NCBI RefSeq assembly: GCF_014195655.1
Contig: NZ_JACICD010000010.1
Coordinates: 46,587 to 110,586 of the forward strand
From: Ancylobacter tetraedralis
Lineage (GTDB): Bacteria > Pseudomonadota > Alphaproteobacteria > Rhizobiales > Xanthobacteraceae
DNA length: 64,000 nucleotides
Reading direction: 5' to 3'
Each line of letters begins with the position of its first letter. Position 1 is the first letter of the stretch. Positions 1 to 10,699 of this stretch are shown here, piece by piece. The position numbers and the translations under genes were made by a program. A model generated the notes under the pieces. That model did no database searches and was not told the origin of the DNA. It saw only the letters and a program-made list of their open reading frames with translations.

Positions 1-2
1 TC

Positions 3-2201
3 TATTTCGCGGCGCTCCGGCCCGAGGACCGGGTGGCGGTGAAGCCGCATGCGAGCCCGGTGTTCCACGCCATCCAGTACCTGTTCGGCAACCAGACCCG
101 CGCCAAGCTGGAGAATTTCCGCGGCTACAAGGGCGCGCAGTCCTACCCCTCCCGGACCAAGGACGTCGATGATGTCGACTTCTCCACCGGCTCGGTGGGG
201 CTCGGCGTCGCGCAGACGCTGTTCGCCGCGCTGGTGCAGGACTATCTGCGCGCCAAGGAGCTTCTGGGGGCAGATCTCGGTCCGGCTCGGCCCGAGGGCA
301 AGATGGTCGCGCTGGTCGGCGATGCCGAGATGGACGAGGGCAACATCTTCGAGGCGCTGCTGGAGGGCTGGAAGCACGGCCTGCGCAACACCTGGTGGAT
401 CGTCGACTATAATCGCCAGAGCCTCGACGCGGTGGTGCGCGAGGGGCTGTGGGAGCGGTTCGAATCGATCTTCCGCAATTTCGGCTGGGATGTCGTCATC
501 CTGAAATATGGCCGGCTGCAGCAGGCCGCCTTCGCCGAGCCCGGCGGGCAGGCTCTGCGCCAGTGGATCGATACCTGCCCCAACCAGCTCTATTCGGCGC
601 TGACCTTCCAGGGCGGCAAGGCCTGGCGCAAACGCCTGATGGACGAGATCGGCGACCAGGGTCCGGTCGCGGCGCTGATCGAGGCCCGCTCGGACGAGGA
701 ACTCGCGGCGCTGATGGCCAATCTGGGCGGCCACGATTTGCCCTCGCTGCTCGCCGCCTTTGAGGAGGCGCGCGCGCATGACCGGCCGGTCTGCTTCATC
801 GCCTACACCATCAAGGGCTTCGGCCTGCCGCTCGCCGGGCACAAGGACAACCATGCCGGGCTGATGACCGCGACCCAGGTGGAGAAGCTGCGCGCCGAGC
901 ATCAGGTGCGCACGGGCCATGAATGGGACCGCTTCGAGGGCCTCTCGACACCGCCCGAGACGCTGGACGCCTTCCTCAAGGCCGCCCCGTTCAACGCGCG
1001 CGGCGCACGGCGCTACCAGGCGCCCGCCATCGCGGTGCCGGCCACGCTGCACGTGCCGCTGCAGGCCGCGATGTCGACCCAGCAGGGCTTCGGCCTGCTG
1101 CTACATGAGATCGCCAAGCAGGACACCGCGTTCGCCAGCCGCATCGTCACGACCTCGCCCGATGTCACCGTCTCGACCAATCTCGGCGCCTTCGTGAACC
1201 GGCGCGGCCTGTTCGCGCGTGAGGAACTGGCCGACACGTTCAAGCGCGAGCGCATTCCCTCGACCTATAATTGGGAATTCTCGCCCAAGGGCCAGCACAT
1301 GGAGCTCGGCATTGCCGAGATGAACCTGTTCATCATGCTCTCGGCGCTCGGCCTGTCGCATTCGCTGTTCGGCGAGCGGCTGCTGCCGGTGGGCACGCTG
1401 TACGATCCGTTCATCGAGCGCGGGCTCGATGCGCTGAACTATGCCTGCTACCAGGATGCGCGCTTCATCCTCGCCGCCACCCCCTCCGGGGTGACGCTGG
1501 CGCCGGAAGGCGGGGCTCACCAGTCCATCGCCACGCCGCTGATCGGCATGGCGCAGGACGGGCTCGCCAGCTTCGAGCCGGCCTTCGTCGACGAACTCGC
1601 GGTGATCCTGCGCTTCGCCTTCGCGCACATGCAAGAGGAGGACGGCGGCTCCACCTATCTGCGCCTGTCCACCCGCACCATCGAGCAGCCCAAGCGGACA
1701 ATCAATGCCGGCCTCGCCGGCGACATCGTCAAGGGCGGCTACTGGATGCGCCCGCCCGGCCCGAACGCGCAGGTCGTGGTCGCCTATACCGGGGCGCTGG
1801 CGCCCGAGGCGATCGCGGCGGTCGGGCTCATGGCCGAGGACCGGCGCGATGTCGGCCTGCTCGCCATCACCTCGGCCGATCGTCTTCATGGCGGCTGGAC
1901 CGGCGCGCAGCGGGCGCGCGAGGAGGGCGACCCGTCGGCGCACAGCCATGTCGAGACGCTGCTCGCCGCGGTGCCGCACGATTGCACGCTGATCACCGTG
2001 ATCGACGGCCATCCCGCCACGCTCGGCTGGCTCGGCGCGGTGTGGGGCCACCGCACCCGCGCGCTCGGCGTCGAGCATTTCGGCCAGACCGGCACGCTGC
2101 AGGATCTCTATCGCCATTACGGCATCGACGCCGAGGGCATCGCCCGCGCCGCGCAGGCCATCGCCCCCGGCCGACCGATCCGCCATCTGCGGGCGGTGTG
2201 A
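3..2201 (+). CDS. Pyruvate dehydrogenase E1 (homodimeric, AceE-like)/transketolase family, 5'-truncated by window edge
   Basis: The reading frame is open from the first bases, so the true start lies upstream of the window; 732 residues are visible against roughly 800-890 for the family. The thiamine diphosphate/Mg site is visible as GDAEMDEGN followed by VDYNRQ (about residues 105-135 of the visible part), and SYPSRTKDVDDVDFSTGSVG precedes it, as in COG2609 proteins. The pyrimidine-binding middle domain and a transketolase C-terminal domain follow. The family decarboxylates pyruvate (or a related 2-oxo acid) in the cytosol. No E2/E3 gene is visible next to it. Substrate specificity cannot be decided; many alphaproteobacteria use the heterodimeric PDH as the main enzyme, so this copy may be accessory. 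Confidence 0.85.
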   Translation, partial: YFAALRPEDRVAVKPHASPVFHAIQYLFGNQTRAKLENFRGYKGAQSYPSRTKDVDDVDFSTGSVGLGVAQTLFAALVQDYLRAKELLGADLGPARPEGKMVALVGDAEMDEGNIFEALLEGWKHGLRNTWWIVDYNRQSLDAVVREGLWERFESIFRNFGWDVVILKYGRLQQAAFAEPGGQALRQWIDTCPNQLYSALTFQGGKAWRKRLMDEIGDQGPVAALIEARSDEELAALMANLGGHDLPSLLAAFEEARAHDRPVCFIAYTIKGFGLPLAGHKDNHAGLMTATQVEKLRAEHQVRTGHEWDRFEGLSTPPETLDAFLKAAPFNARGARRYQAPAIAVPATLHVPLQAAMSTQQGFGLLLHEIAKQDTAFASRIVTTSPDVTVSTNLGAFVNRRGLFAREELADTFKRERIPSTYNWEFSPKGQHMELGIAEMNLFIMLSALGLSHSLFGERLLPVGTLYDPFIERGLDALNYACYQDARFILAATPSGVTLAPEGGAHQSIATPLIGMAQDGLASFEPAFVDELAVILRFAFAHMQEEDGGSTYLRLSTRTIEQPKRTINAGLAGDIVKGGYWMRPPGPNAQVVVAYTGALAPEAIAAVGLMAEDRRDVGLLAITSADRLHGGWTGAQRAREEGDPSAHSHVETLLAAVPHDCTLITVIDGHPATLGWLGAVWGHRTRALGVEHFGQTGTLQDLYRHYGIDAEGIARAAQAIAPGRPIRHLRAV

Positions 2202-2225
2202 GGCCGCGTCATCGCCAAAGAAAAA

Positions 2226-2252
2226 CGCGCCGGCCTTCGCGGGACCGGCGCG
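2226..2252. terminator. Candidate bidirectional terminator between convergent genes
   Basis: A perfect 8-bp stem (cgcgccgg at 2226-2233 with ccggcgcg at 2245-2252) with an 11-nt loop lies between the convergent E1 and formate dehydrogenase genes. An A run at 2221-2225 would give a U tract on minus-strand transcripts; on the plus strand only a short T run (ttt, 2256-2258) follows. Confidence 0.55.
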
Positions 2253-2348
2253 CAGTTTGCCAGACGCTCGCCAGCCAGACTGGCAGCCGAGCGCGTTGGG
2301 AAGGCACGGTGCGCGCCGTCCGAAGGACGCGCACCGCGGGGATGACGG

Positions 2349-3554
2349 TCAGCCCGCCTTCTTGAATTTGGCCGCCTCTTCCGAGCCGCCGGTCGCGTTG
2401 CCCTTGGAATAGGAATGCGCGCCGGTGCCGGCGAGCGCGCCGCCCTGCACGATGAGGTATTCGTCGCGGATCGGCCGCCCCTCGAAGAAGGCCTCCAGGA
2501 TTTCGCGCGTGCCGGCGGCATAGCGGGTCTGGGCGGTCAGCGACGTCCCGGACATGTGCGGGGTCATGCCGTTCCACGCCATGGTCCGCCAGGGGTGATC
2601 GGCGGGCGCGGGCTGCGGGAACCACACGTCGCCGGCGTAGCCAGCGAGCTGGCCGTTCTCGAGAGCGCGGGCGATCGCATCGCGGTCGCACAGCTTGCCG
2701 CGAGCGGTGTTGACGATATAGGCGCCGCGCTTGAACAGCTTCAGCGTCTCCTCATTCACCATATGCTCGGTTTCGGGATGCAGCGGACAGTTGAGCGTCA
2801 CCACATCGCAATGCGGATACATGTCCTGCGGGGTGTCGTGCCAGGTGAGGTTCAGCTCCTTCTCCACCGCTTCGGGCAGGCGGTGACGATCGGTGTAGTG
2901 GAGCTTCACGTCGAACGGCGCGAGGCGGCGCAGCACGGCGAGGCCGATGCGCCCGGCGGCGACGGTACCCACGCTCATGGCTTCGAGATCGTAGGAGTGC
3001 TTTACGCAATCGGCGATGTTCCAGCCGCCCTTGCGCGCCCAGTCATGCGCCGGGAGGTAATTTCGCACCAGACCGAGGATCATCATCACCACATGCTCGG
3101 CGACGCTGATCGAGTTGCAGTAGGTGACTTCCGCCACCGTGATGTTGCGGTCGATCGCCGACTGGAGATCGACATGGTCCGAGCCGATGCCGGCGGTGAG
3201 CGCGAGCTTGAGGTTCCTGGCCTTGGCGATGCGCTCGGGCGTCAGGTAGGCCGGCCAGAACGGCTGGGAGATCACCACGTCGGCATCCACCAGTTCCTTC
3301 TCGAACACCGAATCCGGGCCATCCTTGTCGGAGGTCACCACCAGCGTGTGGCCGTTGGCTTCGAGATAGGTGCGCAGGCCGAGCTCGCCCGACACCGAGC
3401 CGAGCAGCGTGCCGGGCACGAAATCGATCGCCTTCGGAGTCGGCAGGGTCTGGCCGCCGGGATAATGATCGATCTTCGGCAGGTCGTCGCGGGCATAGGT
3501 CGTGGGGTAGCCGTCAACCGGATCGTCGTAGAGAACGCAGACAACCTTGGCCAT
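2349..3554 (-). CDS. fdh: NAD-dependent formate dehydrogenase
   Basis: Oxidises formate to CO2 with NAD+, giving NADH in C1 metabolism; soluble, metal-free, D-2-hydroxyacid dehydrogenase superfamily. The start MAKVVCVLYDDPVDGYP matches the known N-terminus of the Pseudomonas sp. 101 enzyme and has a gagaggaga ribosome site, giving 401 residues, the normal length; the longer upstream reading frame is rejected. Visible hallmarks: the substrate Asn in TYCNSIS (about 147), the Rossmann motif VGTVAAGRIG (about 195-205), Asp in HYTDRHRLP that selects NAD, the catalytic Arg in NTARGKLCD (about 285), Gln in VWFPQPAP (about 314) and His in MTPHMSGTS (about 333). All are intact. A LysR regulator lies 277 bp upstream on the same strand. 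Confidence 0.97.
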   Translation of the reverse strand: MAKVVCVLYDDPVDGYPTTYARDDLPKIDHYPGGQTLPTPKAIDFVPGTLLGSVSGELGLRTYLEANGHTLVVTSDKDGPDSVFEKELVDADVVISQPFWPAYLTPERIAKARNLKLALTAGIGSDHVDLQSAIDRNITVAEVTYCNSISVAEHVVMMILGLVRNYLPAHDWARKGGWNIADCVKHSYDLEAMSVGTVAAGRIGLAVLRRLAPFDVKLHYTDRHRLPEAVEKELNLTWHDTPQDMYPHCDVVTLNCPLHPETEHMVNEETLKLFKRGAYIVNTARGKLCDRDAIARALENGQLAGYAGDVWFPQPAPADHPWRTMAWNGMTPHMSGTSLTAQTRYAAGTREILEAFFEGRPIRDEYLIVQGGALAGTGAHSYSKGNATGGSEEAAKFKKAG

Positions 3555-3831
3555 GGAACATCTCCTCTCGTCAGGGTGAGCGGGGACGCTTCCGCCGCGG
3601 GTGGCGGCAGATGGCTCAGCTTGCAAAGCCGGATCCTTCAGAACGGCCGCCCTTGCGGCGCGCCGCCTGATACCCCGCGCACAGCGCGACGGGCGTCCTC
3701 CACATCGGCCGGCGTGCGGCGTGATCCCTGCCGCTTCGCCGTCGACCGTCATACAATGAGGAATTAGGGCGCCCGGCTCAAATTGAAAGGGGCGAAGAAT
3801 CAATAGACAGAACCGATCAACACCCCATCAC

Positions 3832-4767
3832 TTAAAAGATATTCTCAATCGAACCTGACCCGTCCCGCGCTTCGTCCCGAGCCTCGCGCGTCATCGCCCG
3901 CACCAGTTTCAGCAGCGCGCCGGCCACCGGGCTCAGGGGATCGCGCTCCGACAGAACCAGGCCGATCGGCTGGGTGCGCACCGGCTCGACCAGTTCGATG
4001 GCGATGAGGTCGCTGGCATTGCCGAGGCCCTTGAAGCTCGCCTCGGGCACGATGCTGGTCCACGGCCCGCGCCGCACGAAGCTCCACACCCCCATGAAGG
4101 AATTGGTCTCGATCGCCGGCTGCGAGGCAAGCCCCGCCTCGGCCATCACCTGATCGATGATGCGCCGGTTCTGCATGTCGGGGGTGAGCAGGCACAGCGG
4201 CTGCGCCGCAGCTTCCGCCCAGCGCAGCGTGCGCCGGCGCGCCAGCGGGTCACCGGCCCGCGTCACGAACACGTAGCGCTCGGTATAGAGCGGCACGCGG
4301 CGCACCCGGTTGAGCGGCTCGTTGTCCAGATAGGTGATGCCCGCATCGAGATCGAGTTCGTCGAGCCCGCGCTGGATCGCCGCCGAGTTCAGCGTGAGCA
4401 TCTGCACCGTCACCTCCGGATGCCGGTCGCGGAAGGGCGCGAGCAGGGCCGGCGCGGCGGCCGTCGCGGCGGGAATGGCGCCCACCCGGAGCGTGCCGCT
4501 CAGGCGGCCCGAGGGGTCCGCCCGCTCCTGCCGCAGGCTCGCGTAATCCGCCGCGATCTGCCGCGCCCAGGCGAGCACTCGCTCCCCCTCGGCGGTGAAG
4601 CCGAGAAAGCGGTGGCCGCGCACCACGATGGGTAGGCCGAGTTCCTCCTCCAGCTTGCGGATGCCGGCGGAAAGCGTCGGCTGCGAGACATGGCACGCCG
4701 CCGCCGCCCGGCCGAAATGCTTCTCGCGGGCCAGCGCGACCAGATAATTCATCTGCCGGACGAACAT
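3832..4767 (-). CDS. LysR-family regulator, probably of formate dehydrogenase
   Basis: A 311-residue LysR protein: N-terminal winged helix (MFVRQMNYLVALAREKHFGR, then HVSQPTLSAGIRKLEEELG) followed by a periplasmic-binding-like effector domain. The start is fixed by an aggagg ribosome site 6-8 nt before the ATG; the longer frame upstream is unsupported. It lies directly upstream of and codirectional with formate dehydrogenase, and LysR genes with this N-terminal signature often accompany formate dehydrogenase genes (fdsR-like), so control of formate oxidation is inferred from position and family. It is encoded in tandem rather than divergently, unlike most LysR genes. Its effector is unknown. 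Confidence 0.85.
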   Translation of the reverse strand: MFVRQMNYLVALAREKHFGRAAAACHVSQPTLSAGIRKLEEELGLPIVVRGHRFLGFTAEGERVLAWARQIAADYASLRQERADPSGRLSGTLRVGAIPAATAAAPALLAPFRDRHPEVTVQMLTLNSAAIQRGLDELDLDAGITYLDNEPLNRVRRVPLYTERYVFVTRAGDPLARRRTLRWAEAAAQPLCLLTPDMQNRRIIDQVMAEAGLASQPAIETNSFMGVWSFVRRGPWTSIVPEASFKGLGNASDLIAIELVEPVRTQPIGLVLSERDPLSPVAGALLKLVRAMTREARDEARDGSGSIENIF

Positions 4768-4823
4768 CCGCCCCTCCTGTGACGCGCGCCGGGTGGCGCG
4801 GGCGGCCGTATCTATTCCCGATC

Positions 4824-5783
4824 CTATACAGGATCGAAATAGGCCGCGAGGCGCCGGCGGAAGGCTTTCGGCGTTTCGGCGAACAGCCGGGCGTGCTGGC
4901 GCATCCCGGTGCGCACCAACTTCGCCTGACGAATCTCGATCGAAGCGGCGAGCGCGGCGCGCCAGGCCGGCTGGGTCGTCGGCTGGGACTCGCTGGATTC
5001 GGCGCGGGAGGCACGGCGCGGGGGCAGCGCCTGCAGATCGTGCAGCAGAACCGCGTGATCGTGATGCGTGCCGAGCCGGTCGCGCAGCTTCTGCAACTCG
5101 TTCACCCAGAATGTGCCCATCGCCGGCCAGGCCTCGCTTGCCAGCTCCATCTGGTAGCGATGGGCGACGACGGCCTTGCGCAACGCGTGCAGGCTCTCCG
5201 GGTCGGCGGCATCGACCCTGCCGCCCAGCCGCCGGGCACGGGCATATTCCACCGTCATCGCGTCCAGCATGCGCCGCAGGCCAAGCGGGCCTGCCAGATC
5301 CCGGGCGCCGGTGGCGCATGCCTCGATCAGCGCGGACAGTTCCGCGCGGTGCCGGCCGAGGCCCGCCTCCTGTCCGTCCGCGCCACGCGGCGCCAGCGCG
5401 CGGCTGGCGGCCCCGCGCACCGCCGGGGCGATGAGTTCCTGCTCGACCAGATCGTCGAGCGCCTCGCGCCGCGCGGCGGCATCACGCGTCACCGACAGCC
5501 GGCCGGCGGCGGTGCCGAGCGCCCGGCCGAGCCCGCGGGCGGCGGCGCGCTCCTCGCGTCCGCCGGCATGGCGGACAAGGCGCAGCAGCGCCCGCAACCG
5601 CTTGAACGCCTTGCGCATTTCATGCACCGCCTGCACCGGCTCGGTGATGTCGAGCGCTCCCCGCGCCTGCCCCGCCGCGTCGCCCAGCGCCCGCGCCAGC
5701 GCCGACATCGCGGCCTCAAGCTCCGCCGCGCTCTCGGGCGTCGATGACGCGGAGCCGCCATGCACAAGATCCGACATCGGCAT
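4824..5783 (-). CDS. CHAD-domain protein
   Basis: About 319 residues of helical, Arg/His-rich sequence with the two CHAD repeats: VHEMRKAFKRLRALLRL near residue 55 and LHALRKAVVAHRYQMEL near residue 215, followed by LGTHHDHAVL, the equivalent of the family's conserved histidine segment. CHAD domains bind inorganic polyphosphate on a basic surface. The usual CYTH (triphosphatase) partner domain is absent and no CYTH gene is adjacent. Two ATGs (5783 and 5777) follow an aaagga ribosome site; 5783 is used, but 5777 has the better spacing. The first 25 residues of the longer frame lack support. Confidence 0.8.
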   Translation of the reverse strand: MPMSDLVHGGSASSTPESAAELEAAMSALARALGDAAGQARGALDITEPVQAVHEMRKAFKRLRALLRLVRHAGGREERAAARGLGRALGTAAGRLSVTRDAAARREALDDLVEQELIAPAVRGAASRALAPRGADGQEAGLGRHRAELSALIEACATGARDLAGPLGLRRMLDAMTVEYARARRLGGRVDAADPESLHALRKAVVAHRYQMELASEAWPAMGTFWVNELQKLRDRLGTHHDHAVLLHDLQALPPRRASRAESSESQPTTQPAWRAALAASIEIRQAKLVRTGMRQHARLFAETPKAFRRRLAAYFDPV

Positions 5784-5929
5784 TTCCTTTGTTATTTTAA
5801 CGGCTTGCAGGCAACTTGCCGGCCAGGCGCGACGTTCCCATGACAAAAAGTACCCCATGCCCCTTTCCTTTGGCCATCCGGATTGCTAGATACCCCTCGT
5901 CGGCGGCGCCCAACGCCTTCCGGCTCTGA

Positions 5930-7660
<1,731 letters not shown>

Positions 7661-7685
7661 AGACCTTCCTTTCGTGTCTCCATGG

Positions 7686-8111
7686 TCAGCGGCGGACGGC
7701 ACCACTTTTCTTCGCTCGTGCCAGTTCGAGGAAGCTGGCCTTGATTTTCGCGAACAGCCCTGGCGGGATGAATCCGTAGCTGAACTCACCCGGTTTGCCA
7801 GGAACCGGCGACAGCCCGCCATTCGGCCATTCGTCGATATTGTGCTCCGATACGATCACCCAACTCGGCTCGCTGTCGAGGCCGATAGCCTCTTTCACCT
7901 TCGCCGGAATCTCGATCCCCACCGTATCGCCGGACGGCGGCGTATGGGTGATCGGCAGCAACACTACATAGCGAGGGCGCACAGGGGAATCGGTCGCGGC
8001 GACGAGGCACGTCGGGCGATCCTTGCCTTGATCGCGGCCAGCAGCTGCCTCGTGCGTCCAGAGGTAGTCATAGCGGAGAATGAGGCCGGGCTTTGGTTCG
8101 GGAAACGCCAC
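7686..8111 (-). CDS. PemK/MazF-like growth-inhibitor toxin
   Basis: 141 residues, starting at GTG with an aagg ribosome site about 10 nt upstream. The N-terminal GLILRYDYLW, the central DRPTCLVAA and the YVVLLPITHT strand resemble the PemK/MazF barrel, where these strands surround the RNA-cleaving surface. It lies 10 bp downstream of a Phd/YefM-like antitoxin gene on the same strand, antitoxin first, as in a type II toxin-antitoxin operon. It is probably an endoribonuclease neutralised by its partner and may stabilise the island. The active-site residues are not confirmed by eye. Confidence 0.7.
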   Translation of the reverse strand: MAFPEPKPGLILRYDYLWTHEAAAGRDQGKDRPTCLVAATDSPVRPRYVVLLPITHTPPSGDTVGIEIPAKVKEAIGLDSEPSWVIVSEHNIDEWPNGGLSPVPGKPGEFSYGFIPPGLFAKIKASFLELARAKKSGAVRR

Positions 8112-8121
8112 GGCGAACGCC

Positions 8122-8376
8122 TTACTTCAACAGGTCGTTCAGGTGTGCGTGCTCGGCGCCCATCTCCGCACGCTCCACCGCGTCGATCACCACATCGATG
8201 GCGTCGGCCGTGCGGTGGGTCCGCTGCGCGGCGGCCCGAAGCCAATCATAATGGTCAGCGGACATCAGTACGAACTCGCGACGTCCGTGCCGTGTGATCT
8301 CCACCGGCTCGCGCTGGGCCTGATGCTGGAACTCGCCGAACTTGCGCTGGAATTCGAGGGAACCGACTCTCGCCAT
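8122..8376 (-). CDS. Phd/YefM-like antitoxin
   Basis: 84 residues starting MARVGSLEFQRKFGEFQHQA, with the typical antitoxin pattern in which a short N-terminal DNA-binding part (VEITRHGRREFVLMSADHYDWL) precedes a charged toxin-binding tail. The ATG at 8376 is preferred because aaagg stands at good spacing, whereas for the in-frame ATG at 8385 it abuts the start. It lies upstream of the PemK-like toxin with a 10-bp gap. Family knowledge predicts that it neutralises the toxin and represses the operon. Confidence 0.75.
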   Translation of the reverse strand: MARVGSLEFQRKFGEFQHQAQREPVEITRHGRREFVLMSADHYDWLRAAAQRTHRTADAIDVVIDAVERAEMGAEHAHLNDLLK

Positions 8377-8442
8377 GGCGGGCATCCTTTCAGATCGCAT
8401 GCCAGAATTATACGTATAATTTGTTTATGAGCAAAGCTGGAA

Positions 8443-8652
8443 TTACACCTCCTCGCCCGTCGAACGTTTCCTCCGGACCTTCCGCTCCAACGCGATGTGC
8501 CGATCAAACTGCTCGCGGGCGATCTGGCGACCGATGATCCGGGCAAGACCCAGAACCGCCTCTTCGGCACGTTTGGAGCGGGCCAGCGCCGTCTCCGGTC
8601 CGGCTAACGGTCCGAGTGCCTTAGGGTTGTTCCTGTGCCGCTTGAACGTCAT
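8443..8652 (-). CDS. Small conserved-looking basic protein, unknown function
   Basis: A 69-residue, Arg/Lys-rich, helix-prone reading frame (MTFKRHRNNPKALGPLAGPE, later ARIIGRQIAREQFDRHIALE) without cysteine or membrane segments. It is codirectional with and upstream of the antitoxin-toxin-recombinase row. Its position next to the integrase suggests an accessory recombination or regulatory factor, but no family is recognised and no function is assigned. Confidence 0.45.
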   Translation of the reverse strand: MTFKRHRNNPKALGPLAGPETALARSKRAEEAVLGLARIIGRQIAREQFDRHIALERKVRRKRSTGEEV

Positions 8653-8972
8653 TGCGTCCGAAAATCCCGAGCCGGAAAGGCCCAGGAACGACCGAAGACC
8701 TTCCCGAGCGCACGGGAAAGCCCCAAACGATGGTCGTGCGGCGAAAAGGACACCATCACGTGCAAATGGGATGCCTTGACTGAGGCGTTACAAGCGCCCC
8801 GGTCAAGGCAAGGGCGTCGAATGCGCCATTCCTGTCCCGAATGAGCGGCTCGTCAAACTCCCCTTACGGTGCTGTCCGCCTCTGTCCTGCTGCGGAAGCG
8901 GGTCGCGCATGCGGCAGCGCGCCATCGCGTCGCGTGGGCTGCGAAGAGACTCGCGCATCGTTCCCTCTACCC
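8653..8972. other. Intergenic stretch, no gene seen
   Basis: About 320 bp between the small basic protein and the tyrosine recombinase-like gene. Reading frames here are short and lack ribosome sites or recognisable motifs; no repeat or RNA structure is evident. Confidence 0.4.
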
Positions 8973-10253
8973 TCATGCCGCTTCCCACACCTTGTTGAGG
9001 ATCCGTGCCGCGAGGGCGGCCTTGTCCTGCGGTAGAAAGCGCCCATAGTGCTTGGCGACCATCTCCGGGGTGTCCTGGATGGCGTAGCTCGCCTGCTCAT
9101 AGGAGCCGGTCTTCTTGAGGATGTGGGTCGCGAGCACGTCCCGGACATTGTGCGGGCCGTGGGGCAGCAGGCCCTTGATGGCACCACGACCGGTATAGGG
9201 GTTGTGGATGCCATAGCGCTGGATTGCCAGACGCCAGGCCTCGTAGAAGGTGTTTTGGCAGTAGGCGGCATCCTTGCTGGTCAGCTTCACCGTCTTGACG
9301 AACAGCGTGCCCGGATCGGCCGCGTGCTTGAGCAGCACCCTACGGTGCCGGTCGATATAGGCCTCGAGATAGTGATAGAGGCCGCCGAGGTCGGGTAGGA
9401 TCAGCCGGAATGGCTTGCTGCCGAAGAAGGACGAGTTCGCGTTCTTGAAGGCGACGGAGGGGATAAGAACCTCCCATCCCTGGTCGCGCTCGCTCCAGCG
9501 CAACTCACCGCGCTTGAGCTCCGCAAGGCGGCGCTCCGAGGTTGGCAGCCGGCCGCGGGGACAGACGAGGAGCTGACGCAGGTTCTTCTGCCGAAGCCCG
9601 AGATGCAGGCCGAGCCGCAGCATGAGGAAGGCCCGCACCGCCTCGGCCGCAGCGCGCGGGTAGCGCTTCTCGTCCGGCATCAAGCGCAGGATTTCCTCGG
9701 TGATCTTGCGATACTCGGCGACGGGGCTGTCCGCCTCCAGCACCGCGATGATCGGCTCGAAGGGATCACGGTGGATGCGCGCTACGCGCTGCACCTCCCG
9801 TGCGCGGGCGAGGCCATGGCGATGCATCTGCTCGCAGGCTGCGTCCCAGTCAGCACGGGCAGCGGCAACGTCGCGCTCGGTGATCAGATTGGGGATAGGA
9901 CGGATGCGTTCCGCCAACTGCGGGTTTTGGCGCAGCCAGCCTGTCTCGGCGCGGGTGAGCGCGGCAGCGATGCGCAGCATGTCGACTTCCCACGCGGTGT
10001 AGAAGCCGCGCCGACGCTCGCGCCATTGGATGTACCAGTCCCACACGATCGGGAAGACCAGAAGGCCAAAGCTCAGGTTTTCCAGCGGCACGCCGAAACC
10101 GTGGACCGCGCCGCTGGGTGAAGCTGCCAGCGCACCGAACATCAGGCCGAGATGCTCGACCTTCTGGGATGCCGTCTCCTCGCTCCAGACACCATTGCGC
10201 TGATAGCCGAAGGCCGTCAGCGTCGCCGTCTTGAACCGGACGAGATCGGCCAT
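8973..10253 (-). CDS. Tyrosine recombinase/integrase-like protein, probably N-terminally frameshifted
   Basis: 426 residues from the ATG at 10253. The C-terminal half carries a recognisable tyrosine-recombinase catalytic set: GLRQKNLRQL (first Arg), a Lys-bearing beta-hairpin near SVAFKNANSS, HGPHNVRDVLATHIL (H-x-x-R) and MVAKHYGRF (nucleophilic Tyr). The N-terminal half is a helical DNA-binding region. The gaggag before the ATG has no spacing. Upstream, the ATG at 10408 (MKQRYSIRFPGLLDQ...) runs in another frame into this gene, and residues continuous with it (LASAALDAPPRLAEE) lie just before 10253, so a frameshift near 10310-10318 probably removed the original start. It may still be expressed from 10253. 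It is not the integrase for the tRNA site, where the serine recombinase sits. Confidence 0.7.
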   Translation of the reverse strand: MADLVRFKTATLTAFGYQRNGVWSEETASQKVEHLGLMFGALAASPSGAVHGFGVPLENLSFGLLVFPIVWDWYIQWRERRRGFYTAWEVDMLRIAAALTRAETGWLRQNPQLAERIRPIPNLITERDVAAARADWDAACEQMHRHGLARAREVQRVARIHRDPFEPIIAVLEADSPVAEYRKITEEILRLMPDEKRYPRAAAEAVRAFLMLRLGLHLGLRQKNLRQLLVCPRGRLPTSERRLAELKRGELRWSERDQGWEVLIPSVAFKNANSSFFGSKPFRLILPDLGGLYHYLEAYIDRHRRVLLKHAADPGTLFVKTVKLTSKDAAYCQNTFYEAWRLAIQRYGIHNPYTGRGAIKGLLPHGPHNVRDVLATHILKKTGSYEQASYAIQDTPEMVAKHYGRFLPQDKAALAARILNKVWEAA

Positions 10254-10441
10254 CTCCTCGGCCAGCCGAGGCGGCGCATCGAGCGCCGCACTCGCGAGGT
10301 CCGGATCGGGCAGCGATCATCCTCTTCCCGGCAAAACCGGTACAGCCCGCGCGGCCTGGAGGACTGATCGAGCAGGCCGGGAAAGCGGATCGAATAGCGC
10401 TGCTTCATGGCAGCGGCCTGGAAGCGCCGATAGTCGGTCGT

Positions 10442-10699
10442 TCCCGAGATCACTATTCCGCCACCCGACAGCAAGAGGCGGCGGCATCCAGCGAGGAAGA
10501 GCGGCTGATCGCGATACTCTTCGCGGCAGACGCCGCGTCTCTGCGTGGTCTTTCAGCGAAACTCGACGTGCTGATCGCCGTCGGGGCCGACGGCGCCGAG
10601 GGGCGGCATTTCCCATGGCCCGAACTGCGGCGCATGCGACGGGATGTTGCACGCTTCATGCAGTCGCAGCGGCCCGATGCTATCGGCCTCACTGCTTGA
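10442..10699 (+). pseudogene. 3' fragment of an unidentified helical protein
   Basis: One plus-strand frame reads as plausible protein (SEEERLIAILFAAD, then FPWPELRRMRRDVARFMQ) and ends at a TGA at 10697-10699, 11 bp into the end of the convergent HNH gene. No start codon or ribosome site is visible upstream, so this looks like the remaining C-terminal part of a gene cut off by recombination. No family is recognised. Confidence 0.35.

Noticed and set aside
1101..2186. Long minus-strand open frame opposite the pyruvate dehydrogenase-like gene
   Set aside because: No recognisable protein motif; the composition is that of an antisense shadow of a high-GC gene.
2415..3767. 450-codon plus-strand frame opposite formate dehydrogenase
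   Set aside because: Antisense shadow; the opposite strand encodes a clear formate dehydrogenase with all catalytic residues.
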